DNA from: Erodium maritimum
Lineage: Eukaryota; Streptophyta; Magnoliopsida; Geraniales; Geraniaceae
NCBI GenBank assembly: GCA_963921825.1
Contig: OY997591.1
Span: 36,415,825 to 36,479,824 of the forward strand
Direction: 5' to 3'
Length of the DNA stretch: 64,000 nt
Below are positions 36,186 through 48,034 of the stretch, in pieces (within the stretch, counting starts at the first letter, position 1; each line of letters starts with the position of its first letter). A program made the position numbers and the translations under genes. The notes under the pieces were generated by a model that ran no database searches, had not been told where the DNA came from, and worked only from the letters and a program-made list of their open reading frames with translations.

Positions 36186-38918
36186 GAGCACATCAATTAC
36201 ATTCCAAATGCAATGATGCCTCAAAATACATCCAATGTAATTCTTCCTTTAAACCCGTCAACTACATCCAATGCAATGACGGTTCCAAGGGCTCACACAC
36301 AAGGATTAAAATTCCAGTTTTATCTTTGCATGTGAGGTGATATGCTCGGTAAATAAAGTTAAGCATGCAATTCTAAAACACATAGAATTAATCATGCATA
36401 AACTAAACCAAGCATAAAGCGATAAATGTGCACATAATAGCCCCCTAAACTAACTCCCACTAGCTTCTTGAGCTCCAACGACTCCAAGCCGATGTGAACA
36501 CCCGAAAAGCCACCAAATGACCTTTTCGCCCTTTCTTCGTCTTGAGCAAAAAATTACAATTTAATAAACGACTCGCAGGTCGGGAATAAATAAATATTAC
36601 AAACAAGTGGTTCGACGACCACACCTTGAAAGAATAACTACACGCTAACTCTAACGGCTCACAGGCCGTGAAAAGCGATAAATAATTAAATCGAGCTCGG
36701 GGCTATTATGTACACCATGCCAACATCACATCACACATCGTGTTATCAAAAAATCATGTTATCAAACATCATGTGATTTTCCGGTTTTATTTAATAACCA
36801 AGTTTCGAAATTTTTTGATGCTCGGTTTATCGAAACCGTTCAAAAATGAAACTTTTGAACATTTGATCTTCGAGTTCATCATGACGGTTCCAAACTCGTC
36901 ATAACTAACAAAACGGTTTAGCCTTGGCATATAGACCATCCAATGGTCATGCTTGGCCTAGCTCCATCCAACAAAGCTCCGTTCGGTCCCGGTTTCGGCT
37001 CCCCGAGAGTCTCGGTCCCGAGACCCAAAAAATAAAAAAAAATTCAAAATTTCCAGATTTGAAATAATTTTCAAAAATTCATTTTACATGCATCAAATCC
37101 ATAAACAAGAATTTAAAACATGTTATCAAACAATTTAGCAAAACATCATGCCAAAAATGAAACTTTCAAGCAAAACTGAAACTTTTAACACCGTCTTGTA
37201 AATCCCGAAGGTAGCACGGCTCTGATACCACTGTTGGGTCTCGATGTAGGGTTGGAGATGAACCAACTCGCAGCGGAAAATCAATGAAAATCAAGAGACG
37301 ATTAAACCATGAAACAACTAACAAAGAATGCATTCACAAGAGAAAAATTCAGCACTATTTCTTACCAAAACAAGAACACCGGGTAACGAATGATTGGCTT
37401 GAGTCTCCTAGACGCCTACGTATCCACATGAGAATCAAAGCCACGTAGTTCTTCTCTTTGAGGACTCAAGAACACAAAAATGGAGGTGGGAACTAGCCAA
37501 ACCCGAAATTGCCATGGAGAGGAGGGAGAAGTTGTGTTTCCTATTCTTGTCTTGTGTTTTTTATGTTGAAAAAAGATGACTTAAACATAACAAACCCCAT
37601 ACTTTTCCAACTAAAGGCATGGGACAAGTATGGTGTCAAGTAAGGTGTAAATAGGACAAAGTATGGCAAGACAAGATTGGGTTAGGTGGTGAATCACCAA
37701 CACCTTAATCCTTGTCTTGCTTACTTAGTACTAATTAATCAAGACTTGATTAATTAGTTCCATGGGCCTTGGTTGCATGGCCCTTTCATGGGCCTCTCGG
37801 TACATGGCCCGTGCTCATTTCCAACGAAGTCCCATGATTCGCTCATCGCCTCCAAGCCTTCCATACCGGAAATGTTCAACATTCTCCGACACGATCAATC
37901 CCAAGACTCCAAGCCTTGTCTCGATCCGTAAAGTCCTATTCACTTACGGGCACATGACCCAAAACCCAGTTTTGGTCATGTCCCGAGAAAACTCCCTTTT
38001 GGCCATTCTCCATAAATGTGTCAATGAGTTTCACCCTCCGGTGTGACCCTTAGGTTTATGCATGTCAACAGATCAACGTAAAATCCCATTTTACTTGATC
38101 CTATTTAAGTGGCAACTAACGAGACTTTAGTATTGCCTGACACTGTATAACAAATCGACCCTGTCGATTCTAACCTTTCTGTCATCCCTGTCATTATCCT
38201 TTTATCTCCGATATCCTGATTGAGATAAGGCATAGAGCCGTCATCCTTATTATTCTCAATCACTGTTCCTTGATATGTGAGATGACTGAAGATATGATAC
38301 CCAGTATAATGTGCATGGCCATGCTATTCTTTTAGTTACTCTCGATCAAGCGGCCGAGAACCAATATCTTTCCCGTACCTCAATATGAGGGATAAATCCC
38401 TTAGCCGTCTTTCGTGTCACTCATGTAGCCCGTCCCCAAGCCAATCCTGGCCGTTATGGAAGCCCTGTTACAGACAACGTTAGGCTCAGGTCAAACTCAG
38501 TTGTTGACTACATAACGATCACAAAGACTCCTTGGTCTAAGGATACATGACAAGCTACGACACCGAATATGTTCATGACTTAATCTATGGCACATATTCA
38601 GGGCGGGTCGTCCAATATCATGTCTCACATGATATCTATGACCAGACTCCGGAATCCAATTCGAATGACTAACATAATGTAAGCCATAAAGAGCCATCTT
38701 TCATACTAGTCACTTCTAGTGAAGCTTTGTTGACTAGGGACCCATCGAGTGTGATATATCTCGATCTATGGTTCTATTTGCATGGTGGGCATAGATCAGA
38801 GCACACATCGATATATTACTCCAACACATAAGTAATATAAAGCCTCTTTGATTTTATTGCTAACGATGATATATACATTTGGACATTTGGGATTGAACTA
38901 CGGGCACTAAGACTAACA
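36186..38918 (-). mobile_element. Truncated copia fragment (5' LTR plus leader)
   Basis: Minus-strand fragment of the same copia family as 8433-16866. It holds the leader (36186-37231) and a 1,687-bp LTR (37232-38918) with a tRNA-Met primer site next to it, but no coding region or second LTR. The left edge joins the monomer array directly. The right edge joins the first exon of a small host gene. It is broken, with no target duplication because the left side is lost. Confidence 0.9.
37232..38918 (-). repeat. 5' LTR of the truncated copia fragment
   Basis: It runs TGTTGGGTCTCG ... CACTAAGACTAACA on the plus strand, nearly the same length as the LTRs at 8433 and 15179, with a few percent mismatches by eye. 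Confidence 0.9.
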
Positions 38919-39085
38919 CGAGCAGCAGCCGGCGACATCCATGGCTTAAAGCTGGAAAGTCGACGGCGGTAGCTGAGCATCAGTAGAAGGAGAACTTGAG
39001 CGGCGAGGGTTTTGTGTGAGCTAGGTTTTAAGAGAGAGAGTTCTCAATTTTGTTTTTGAACGTTGACCTTGACTATATATATTTA
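38919..39085 (-). pseudogene. Promoter and first codons of a host gene cut by a copia LTR
   Basis: On the minus strand there is a TATA box (AAATATATATAG, about 39073-39083), a leader of about 110-130 nt that is rich in C and T, and an ATG at 38942-38940. The ATG is followed by MDVAGCCS, and then the copia LTR starts at 38918. The layout is that of a plant gene start, but the rest of the coding sequence is not found downstream, where the copia fragment and the monomer array now lie. The product is unknown. Part of a monomer begins about 55 bp upstream of the TATA box. Confidence 0.4.
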
Positions 39086-39136
39086 ACAGGGTTGTACATC
39101 AGTTTATTGAACCATGAAACTAGCACATAGACAACC

Positions 39137-39260
39137 TTCTAAGGTGGGCCGGCCGGTTCTTGTGGAAGGTTGAACTCTGTTAGCAGCACATTCTTGGTCG
39201 GGCTTTTTCTCGGTGGACCGACCAATATCTGACTAGGCGACCTTTCAATTCCAATTAAAA
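39137..39260 (+). repeat. Left half of an array monomer split by a Ty3/gypsy insertion
   Basis: It contains GGTGGGCCGGCCGG, GACCGACCAATATCTGACTA and GGCGACCTTTCAATTCC in monomer order and stops exactly at the LTR edge. The continuation of the same monomer (AACACATTACTGGATTGG onward) resumes at 51050. Confidence 0.85.
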
Positions 39261-42260
39261 TGTCACGCCCCAATTTCAGCGAACCGAACTCGGGACGCGA
39301 ACATTTAAAACATAAAACACTTGAAACCTGTTTTGAATAAAAACTCTGATATTTCCATTTAGTTAACAAAAATAATAGTATTTACAATACAAAAACGTCC
39401 CAACGATGGACAAGGTACAATATCCGTCACTAGACTCAACAAAATAAAGACCAGACTCCGCTCCTAGCTCCACAAGCTTCAAGAGCTAACCTAGTCCGTC
39501 CGGTGATCAGTACCTGTAGGAAAAGCAGCTAGGGGTGAGCGTTCGCCCACCAGCACTGATAACAGACTGACTATGGCATAATTAGTAGATAAAGCCAGTA
39601 ACACCAACCAAACCCAACACCGGGACCACAGTCCCCAACTCAGGTACTCAACTGACCCACAACCCGTTACTTTCCTCAACAGACTCAAAACTCGATAAAG
39701 TAATGTAGACCCGACACGACTATCGACGACCTCCTCCAAGGACACGACAGAAGGACTACACAACGCCAAGCAAGATCACAAAGGATCGCACACCAGCTGC
39801 TCGGTAATCAATCTTAATAGGTCCAGGATCGACCTATCGCAATTCCTCGACACGAAGTCGGATCAGGCTGTCGACCTATCGCAATTCATCGACACTAAGT
39901 CGGATCAGGCTGTCGACCTATCGCAGTTCATCGCCACTAAGTCGGATCAGGCTGTCGACCTATCGCAGTTCATCGACACTAAGTCGGATCACGCTGTCGA
40001 CCTATCGCAATTCATCGACACTAAGTCGGATCAGGCTGTCGACCTATCGCAATTCATCGAGACTAAGTCGGATCAGGCTGTCGACCTTTCGAACTCACAA
40101 CTTCAGGTAACCACAATCACAATCACAGGCAAGTTCAATCACACAGGCACTCAAGGCCACTCAAGACACCTCAACAGCCAAGACTCGGGTTCAACAACCC
40201 CACGGGCACTCACTGCCACTCAAGACATACCAACGGTCAAGCCTCGGGTTCAACAACCCCACGGGCACTCACGGTCACTCAAGACACACCAACGGTCAAG
40301 ACTCGGGCACTCACGGCCACCCAAGACACCAATTTAAATAACACGGGCTCTCATGGTCACCCAAGACACCAACTTAAATAACACGGGCTCTCATGGCCAC
40401 CCAAGACACCAATTTAAATAACACGGGCTCTCATGGCCACCCAAGACACCAATTTAAATAACACGGGCTCTCATGGCAACCCAAGACACCAATTTAAATA
40501 CACGGGCTCTCATGGCCACCCAAGACATAAATTAAGCAGTCAACCTCCGGGCATGGTCATATGCCTCCAGTAATTCTAATATCGCTAAGTTCTCTGTTCC
40601 TACGACACTACTAAGTGTCACATGCTTTTCTCGTAAACGCTACAATCCCGTATCATGCTTTTCTAATATTTAAAAATAAACCTACTCAACCCACGACACC
40701 CCGGTGTCACATGCAATTCTAATATTAACTTTCCCGAATCAGGGCCGAGATCCGGCTACTTTTCCCTACCTTGTAAATAATTCCAAAAGTGCTCCACTAA
40801 ACATCGATGTGATCCCAGTCACGCGCCGAGCTTCCCTTTGCCTCGGTCCGCAGCACGATCTAAAAGAACACAAATTTATGGCACTTTTAAACTAGTACGA
40901 ATAAACCGAAATTCAATAAACTTAACGCCCAAACGTAACCCCGACAATGTCGATCACTCCAAAACTTCCCAATTACTCGACATTGTCGATAAAGGACCGA
41001 TTCGCCCGACATGGCGAATCTGCCCGGTTTTTATAAATTGCCTTCCGGGGCTCCAAAAATTCCCGTTTTCGTTTCTACGGTCTTAGAATAATTCAAGGAA
41101 CCCAACGCACTTGACGGAATCGAATTCCGACTTCTAAGTCAAATGATTAACGCTTAAAGTTTCTAAAACCCGTTAATTACAACTTCTCCAATTTAATTCC
41201 AATTTTCGATTCGGTTCAGGATAAAAGGTCCGGGGAACGTTTTAAACCACCCGAACGTTAAAACCCGAGCACCCGAGCACGTGGGCCCCACCCAACCCAC
41301 TTGGTCTTGCCCTAGGGTTCAGGGGGGGGGGGCTCGGCCACCATGGTGGTGGCAGGTCCCAGCTCCGGCCAGCCACCCCACGGCCGGCGGGCCACCACCC
41401 ACGGTGGCCGGAGCTCCTCCCGAGCCTCCGGTCACCGGAAAACGTCCAATAACACCTCCAACCACCTCTAAAACGTCTCCAACAAACCCCCAAACTCACT
41501 ACAACAACCCATAGTTTTATACAAAACCCTAACTTTCCAAAGTTAACAAAACGAAGATCGGGTTAGGTCTTACCAACGAGGAAGACGAGGGGAAGATGAT
41601 TTCTCTTTGTCTTGAGACGATCCAAAGGCTTGAAACCCTCCAAACCCTAGCTTTCCCTCTCTTCTCTCTTCTTCTTCTTCTTATTCTCTCTATAAACACT
41701 CTCTTCTTCTTTCTAATTTAAAACAACTAACTCCTTTTCTAATTTTTCTTCTCTTTTAACCCTATGGCCGGCCACACCTATTGTCCCATCTAGTTTCCCC
41801 CCAAAAAAAACACCACCACAATTAGGACAAGTGTCAAGGTGGGTCCCACACCTTTTGTAAAATATCTACTTGATATTTTCCAATCAGATTCGCGAAAAAC
41901 GGACGTTTCGGGTCCCGAACGGGCACTTTTCACAAGATATTACGAAACTTGGCGGGCTACAAGGAAACGGCTCAACTAAGACCGTTGCGACGACGGCTAA
42001 GCTTTTTGGATCCAAAACGGTCCTCGAATGGACCAAAACGTCGCTCGGTTGACTTTTCCAGCGAAAAGACAACATTCCCCAAATTGATCTTTAAGTTGCC
42101 CTGAGTCCCCTGGAACTCATTTCGGTCGATAACGGGGTCAACTTAAGTCCGATATGACCCTCGGGGTAAAATTAGGTTAGATGAAGTGCCTGTCTTAAAA
42201 ATTTTAAATTTTCCTGTTTTTCGCAGGTTTGACTGGTGTTGACCGGAAGTGGTTATTACA
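39261..42260 (-). repeat. 3' LTR of the Ty3/gypsy element
   Basis: 3,000 bp. On the plus strand it runs TGTCACGCCC to GGTTATTACA. Two internal minisatellites are visible: about 39830-40090 (six or so copies of a 42-bp unit with GTCGACCTATCGCA and AAGTCGGATCAGGCT) and about 40300-40530 (six or so copies of a 40-bp unit with CACGGGCTCTCATGGCCACC). Confidence 0.93.
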
Positions 42261-45200
42261 GTCTACCCCCTTAAAGGAATTTCATCCACGAAATTTAAAA
42301 CAGACGCACCTCGGGAGTCGAACAGGCCGGGATACTTCGCGCGAACCTCGTCCTCGCGTTCCCACGTCGACTCAATCCCGTGATGTTTCCACTGCACTCG
42401 GACCAAGCGGATAATCTTGCCTCCCCGTAGGACCTGCTCCCGTGTGTCCATGATCCGAACCGGCTGCTCCTCATAGGAGACATCGTCAGCCAGCTCGATA
42501 TCAGTCCACTCAATGACGTGGGAGGGGTCTGTGTTGTACTGCCGCAACTGGGATACGTGGAAGACGTTATGGACTCTCCCAAGCTGCGGTGGCAACGCCA
42601 GACGCTAAGCCACTTCTCCCACTCTGCCCAAGATCTCGAACGGGCCGATGTACCTCGGGGCCAACTTGCCCCCGCTGCGTCTGAACCGCACCAGCCCCTT
42701 CCTCGGGCTCACCTTCAGGAACACGTGATCCCCGACTGCAAACTCAAGAGGTCGACGTCGTCTGTCGGCATAACTCTTCTGCCGGCTCTGCGCGGTCCTC
42801 AACCGATCGCGTATCAGTGCGACCTTCTCCGTCATCTCTCTGACAAGATCTGGCCCCAGCAGACTCTTGTCCCCCACCTCTGCCCAACACACTGGCGACC
42901 GACACGGCCTCCCATACAACGCTTCAAACGGTGCCATCCCGATACTGGCCTGGAAGCTGTTGTTGTAGGCGAACTCGGCCAATGGCAGGTGGGTCTCCCA
43001 AGATCCCCTGAAATCCAGCACACATGCTCGCAGCATGTCCTCCAAGATATGGATAGTGCGCTCGGACTGACCGTCTGTCTGGGGATGATGCGCTGTACTG
43101 AGTAGCACCTCGGTCCCCAACGCCTTCTACAGACTCGGCCAAAACCTGGACGTGAAGCGGGGATCCCTGTCAGACACTATCGACACCGGGACCCCGTGGA
43201 GACGCACTATCTCCTGAACATACAAGCTTCTCAACTTGTCGACCGGGTCAATCATCCTCATAGCCAGGAAGTGGGCCGACTTGGTCAACCGGTCGACTAC
43301 CACCCACACGACGTCGTTCCCCTTCGGCGATCTTGGTAGTCCACACACGAAGTCCATCGTAATGTGTTCCCACTTCAACTGAGCAATCGGTAGTGGCTGT
43401 AACAATCCCGCTGGACGCTGATGCTCGGCCTTCACCTGCTGACAGACGAGGCATCTCGACACAAACTCTGCTACTTCTCTCCGCATCCCGCGCCACCAGA
43501 AATGTCGTCTGAGGTCACGGTACATCTTGGTGCCCCCCGGGTGCACCGTAAGACGCGAGTGATGTGCCTGTCGCAACACGTCGTTTCTACAGTTAACCGG
43601 CACGAACAGCCCTCCTCGGTACTGTAGTCCCCAATCTGTACTGATCTCCCAACCTACTACCTCGTCGCCGTTGACGACCCTCTCTCGGATCTGTGCCGTC
43701 TCAACGTCCTCCGTCTGCGCCTCCAACACTTGGGCAAGCAGTGAGGGATGAGCCACTAAAGAGCACATGGCCATGTCACCCGTAACCTACTCTAGCTCAA
43801 GCCCGAACGTGCTCAGCTCCCCTATCATGTCCCACTCTCGGACAGATATGCTGGCAAGGCTCGGAGCCGACTTCCTACTCAAGGCGTCGGCGACCACGTT
43901 CGCCTTGCCCGGATGGTAGTGTAACTCGAAGTCGTACTCCTCGAGTAGCTCCATCCACCGTCACTGACGCATGTTCAGGTCTCTCTGGGAAAATATGTAC
44001 TTGAGGCTCTTGTGATCCGAGAACACCTGAAACCCCTCGCCATACAGATAATATTGCCAGCTCTTTAGCGCAAACACGACTTCTGCTAGCTCCAAGTCGT
44101 GGGTAGGATAGTTGCGCTCGTGCGTCTTCTGCTGCCTGGAGCCATAAGCCACAACTCCGCCCAACTGCATCAGCACGCAACCCAGTCCCTCTCCGGACGC
44201 ATCACAGTAACAGATCCCTCGCTCGGGCACCACTAATACTGGAGTTGTAGTCAGTCGAGTCTTCAACTCCGCGAATGCACGCTCACAGTCATCTGTCCAC
44301 ACGAACCCGACTCCCTTGCGCGTCAACAGAGTCATCGGTGCGGCTAGTCGTGCAAAGTCCTGGACGAATCGCCGATAGTAGCCTGCCAACCCCAGAAAGC
44401 TACGGATCTCGAAGACACTCGTGGGCCGTGCCCACTTCGAGACCGCGTCAATCTTCGACGGATCGACCAGGATACCGTCACGGGACACGATATGGCCCAG
44501 GAATCTCACCTCAGAGAGCCAGAACTCGCACTTCTCCCGGTTGGCATATAGCTGATGTTCGCGCACTAGTGTCAGAACAACCCTCAGATTTGACTTATGC
44601 GCCGCCTCATTCTGTGAGTAGATCAGGATGTCGTCCACGAACACCACCACAAACTGATCTAAGTACGGCCGTAAGATGCTGTTCATCAGGTCCATGAACG
44701 CTGCAGGTGCGTTCGTCAGTCCGAATGGCATCACCAGGAACTCGTAGTTCCCATAGCGTGTCCGGAATGCAGTCTTTGCGACGTCCCCCTCACAGACTCG
44801 CAACTGATAATAACCGGATCGCAGATCGATCTTCGAGAAGTAGGTCGCCCTTCTCAACTGGTCGAACAAATCATCGATCCTCGGTATCGGGTATCGGTTC
44901 TTCACCGTAACCCGGTTCAGCTTTCGGTAATCTATACACATCCGTAGTTCTCCACAATTCTTCTTCACGAAGAGTGCAGGTGCTCCCCACGGCGATGCAC
45001 TCGGACGGATAAACCCCTTCTGCTGAAGCTCCTCTAGTTGACGCTTCAGCTCAGTCAACTCTGCCGGCGCAAACCTGTAAGGCGCTATCGATATCGCCGC
45101 CGTTCCCGGCACTAGGTCAATCCCGAACTCCACCTCACGAACCGGTGGCAACCCGCTCAACTCCTCAGGAAAGACCTCGGGGAACTCGCATACCACTCTC

Positions 45201-47296
45201 GGTAACTCTCGGCTCTGCACAGCCGGTACTTCCTCCTCTGCAGACAACGCCGACAGGAGGACCCCACTCTTACTACCCAGAACACACGTCACCGTCGTAC
45301 TGCCCACTGACACTGTCACTCGTCGCCTGTAGCAATCGATATTGGCTCGGTACCTCGACAGCCAATCCATTCACAAGATCACATCAAAGGTAGTCATCCC
45401 CAACACGAGAAGATCACCAGGGCAAGGACAGTCTGCGACTCTAATCTCGCAGGCACGACATACTCTCGTCAACGATACACCACCCACAACTGGGGTGTCC
45501 AGGCATAGTGGTGGACTCAACGGCTCTAAGCTCAACCCCAACCTCTCGGCACAACCCGACGAAATAAAAGAGTGCGACGCCCCGGTATTAAACAAGAATA
45601 AAGCCCATAAATGATACAATAAACACGTACCCTGGATGGTCTCGCGGTACGTGCTAGATCTTGGGGCTCTGGAGTCGGTGACTGCATACATTCTTCCCTG
45701 CGAGGCCTGCTGCCTCTAACCCGGCCCACTGGCTGCTGAATACCCGTGACTCTGCTGCTGTCTCGGAATCGGTGCGCTCGTAGAAGGCTGTGACGACCTC
45801 GGCTGCTGACTCTGTCGAGGGCGACCCCTAGGCAATTGTACTTTCCGCGACTGCTGCGGTCGCTGCGGTGATGTCGCTCCCAACGGCTCACGGCACCATG
45901 CCATAGTGTGTCCCACCCGGCCGCACCGGAAACAGCTGGTCTCGTCGGCTCTCGACCCCGAGCCCTGGCCTGTCAGGCTAGTCGTTGGTAGTGCCGCGGG
46001 CCCTTCCTTCGCCCTACAATCTCGCTGTAAGTGGCCTCCTCTCTAAGGCGACTGGTCCCATTGATGCTACTAACCCATGCTGTCTCGATCCACCCTGATG
46101 AGGCAATGGTCGGAAGAACCCTGTGGTCCTCTGCCTCCGCGAGTCACGTGAGTTTGACGGCCCTGTAAAGCTGGTCGGCCGTTGTCGAACCTCGCGGGTC
46201 CTGATCGCATCCTGGATCCCATGCTCCACCGTCGCTGCGGTGTCCACGAGATCTGTATACTTCCGCAGTCTCAAGGCGACGACCTTGTCCCGAATCACCG
46301 GTATCAGTCCTCCCTGGAACCGCAGGCAATGGTTCTGCTCAGTAGTCACCATCTCTGGCGCGAATCTGGTCAAGGCCGTGAATCTGGCCTCGTATTCCGC
46401 CACTGTCAATCCTCCCTGCTCCAGATCTAGGAACTGCCGATGTCGCTCCAGCCGAGCCGACTCGGGAAAGTACTGTGCTAGAAACACATCCTGGAAGATG
46501 CTGTAGTCGTATCCGACCATGTCCTTCACACGCCCCCACCGGTGGTAGGCGCTGTCTCTCAGCTGATGGGCCGCGAAGGACACCCTGCGACGGCCATCCT
46601 CGACACCTGATGTATCCAGGTCTCGCGTGACCTGCTCTAGCCACCTCTCGGCTAGGTCGGGGTTCGGCTCCCCGACAAAAGTAGGTATCCCGAGCTTCAG
46701 GGAATCTAGTAGTGCTCGGGAGGTATGATCCTCTGTCTGAACGGCCCTCACCGGGACCGCGGCTGCCTCTGATGCTGGCGAAGCCGACTCTCGGCTGGCT
46801 ATGACCGCCACCAAACTCTGAACTGTCCTGGTCAGCTCATCCAGGGCAGTCATAACCGGAGGGTCCGCGACTGACGGAACACTGGGGGTGCCTGTAGACG
46901 GCCCCACGTCTCTTCTCCGACAGGAGTGCCCTGCACCTCCGCGTACTCGGCGGGCTCAACGGTTGGCACCCTTCCCGGTGCCCCCGCTGACCGTCCCCGC
47001 CGGCCTCGCGTGGGTGCCCGACCCCGTGTTCCCGCTGCTCGTCCGCCTCTACCGCGAGCCATAGTCAGTATCCTCTACACAGATACACGCAAACGTTCAG
47101 TTTGCGAACTCAAATAAAGACAACAATTCAAACACACTAACGTTCACCCGGCCTACACTTACTCTAGCGTGCTTAACACTGATACGTCACACCGCTCACG
47201 CTATTAATACTTTAAATATAATAATACGTAAGCGAAACCTCAAATAAACCGCATAAACGCACACCAAGCCACGCACTGCAACACCAAGAAACAGGG

Positions 47297-47396
47297 GTCA
47301 CGGATCCGTGGCAGAGCCCGTCACGGATCCGTGACAAAGACCTAAATCCTGCCAAAACCCTCTGGTCCGTCACGGATTCGTGACGGGATCCGTGAC
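47297..47396 (-). repeat. Palindromic GTCACGGATCCGTGAC copies in the element leader
   Basis: A perfect 16-bp palindrome at 47320-47335 and imperfect relatives at 47297-47311 and 47369-47396 lie in the untranslated leader between primer site and gag. They could form RNA stem-loops in the genomic transcript. The role is unknown. Confidence 0.6.
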
Positions 47397-48019
47397 GCTC
47401 GTGCAGACCTGTTTTCCAAACTTTCTTCAAACTCGAAAGTCAACCCGTCTTAACTCTAAAATTGGCATTAACGACACACGCGCTAGACCACCAAACTAAC
47501 AACACACGCGCAACAAATCAAAACCAACCATGAGTCTTCCTACCTAAACCAAAACACAAACCGACAAAGTCAAACCACAACAACCACAACACGACGACCC
47601 CCACTCATCGGGCCAACCAAAGTCGAACCTTGCCCACCGGGCCAACCAAAAATCGAAACACACGCCCACAGGGCCAATCCAGTTCAAAACACGCCAACAG
47701 GGCCAACAATTTTAAAACTTTCACCCTTTCATTTTAGAAAATTCATTCCCTGACATCACGTAGTTACAACCCGGTCCAGGCGTCCCCGAACCACGTTGTA
47801 CCGACTTGACATCAACACTGTCACGTCCGACTACAGGAGCGCTCTTGAGTCGACCCGTAACTGTTTAAAAACAGTTCACGCAACCACACACAATCAATAT
47901 GCCAGTAACAAAATACTGCAACATACGCACAAGCAAAAACAAGACTCAAGACATGACGGGTCTACACTGACTCGACTCTCCCACCTAATTGACGGACAGT
48001 CCGAGGTGTGAAACCTCGA

Positions 48020-48031
48020 GCTCTGATACCA
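48020..48031 (-). other. Primer binding site of the Ty3/gypsy element
   Basis: In the minus sense TGGTATCAGAGC lies three bases inside the LTR end. This is the usual tRNA-Met primer site. Confidence 0.85.
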
Positions 48032-48034
48032 AGC

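Noticed and set aside
41660-41700. CTT microsatellite in the LTR
   Set aside because: A short pyrimidine-rich simple repeat shared by both LTRs, with no special meaning seen.
43961-46506. Plus-strand frames over the Ty3/gypsy pol and gag region
   Set aside because: They are antisense shadows of recognisable minus-strand gag and pol domains.
48020-48031. tRNA-like sequence TGGTATCAGAGC
   Set aside because: It is the retrotransposon primer site complementary to tRNA-Met, not a tRNA gene.
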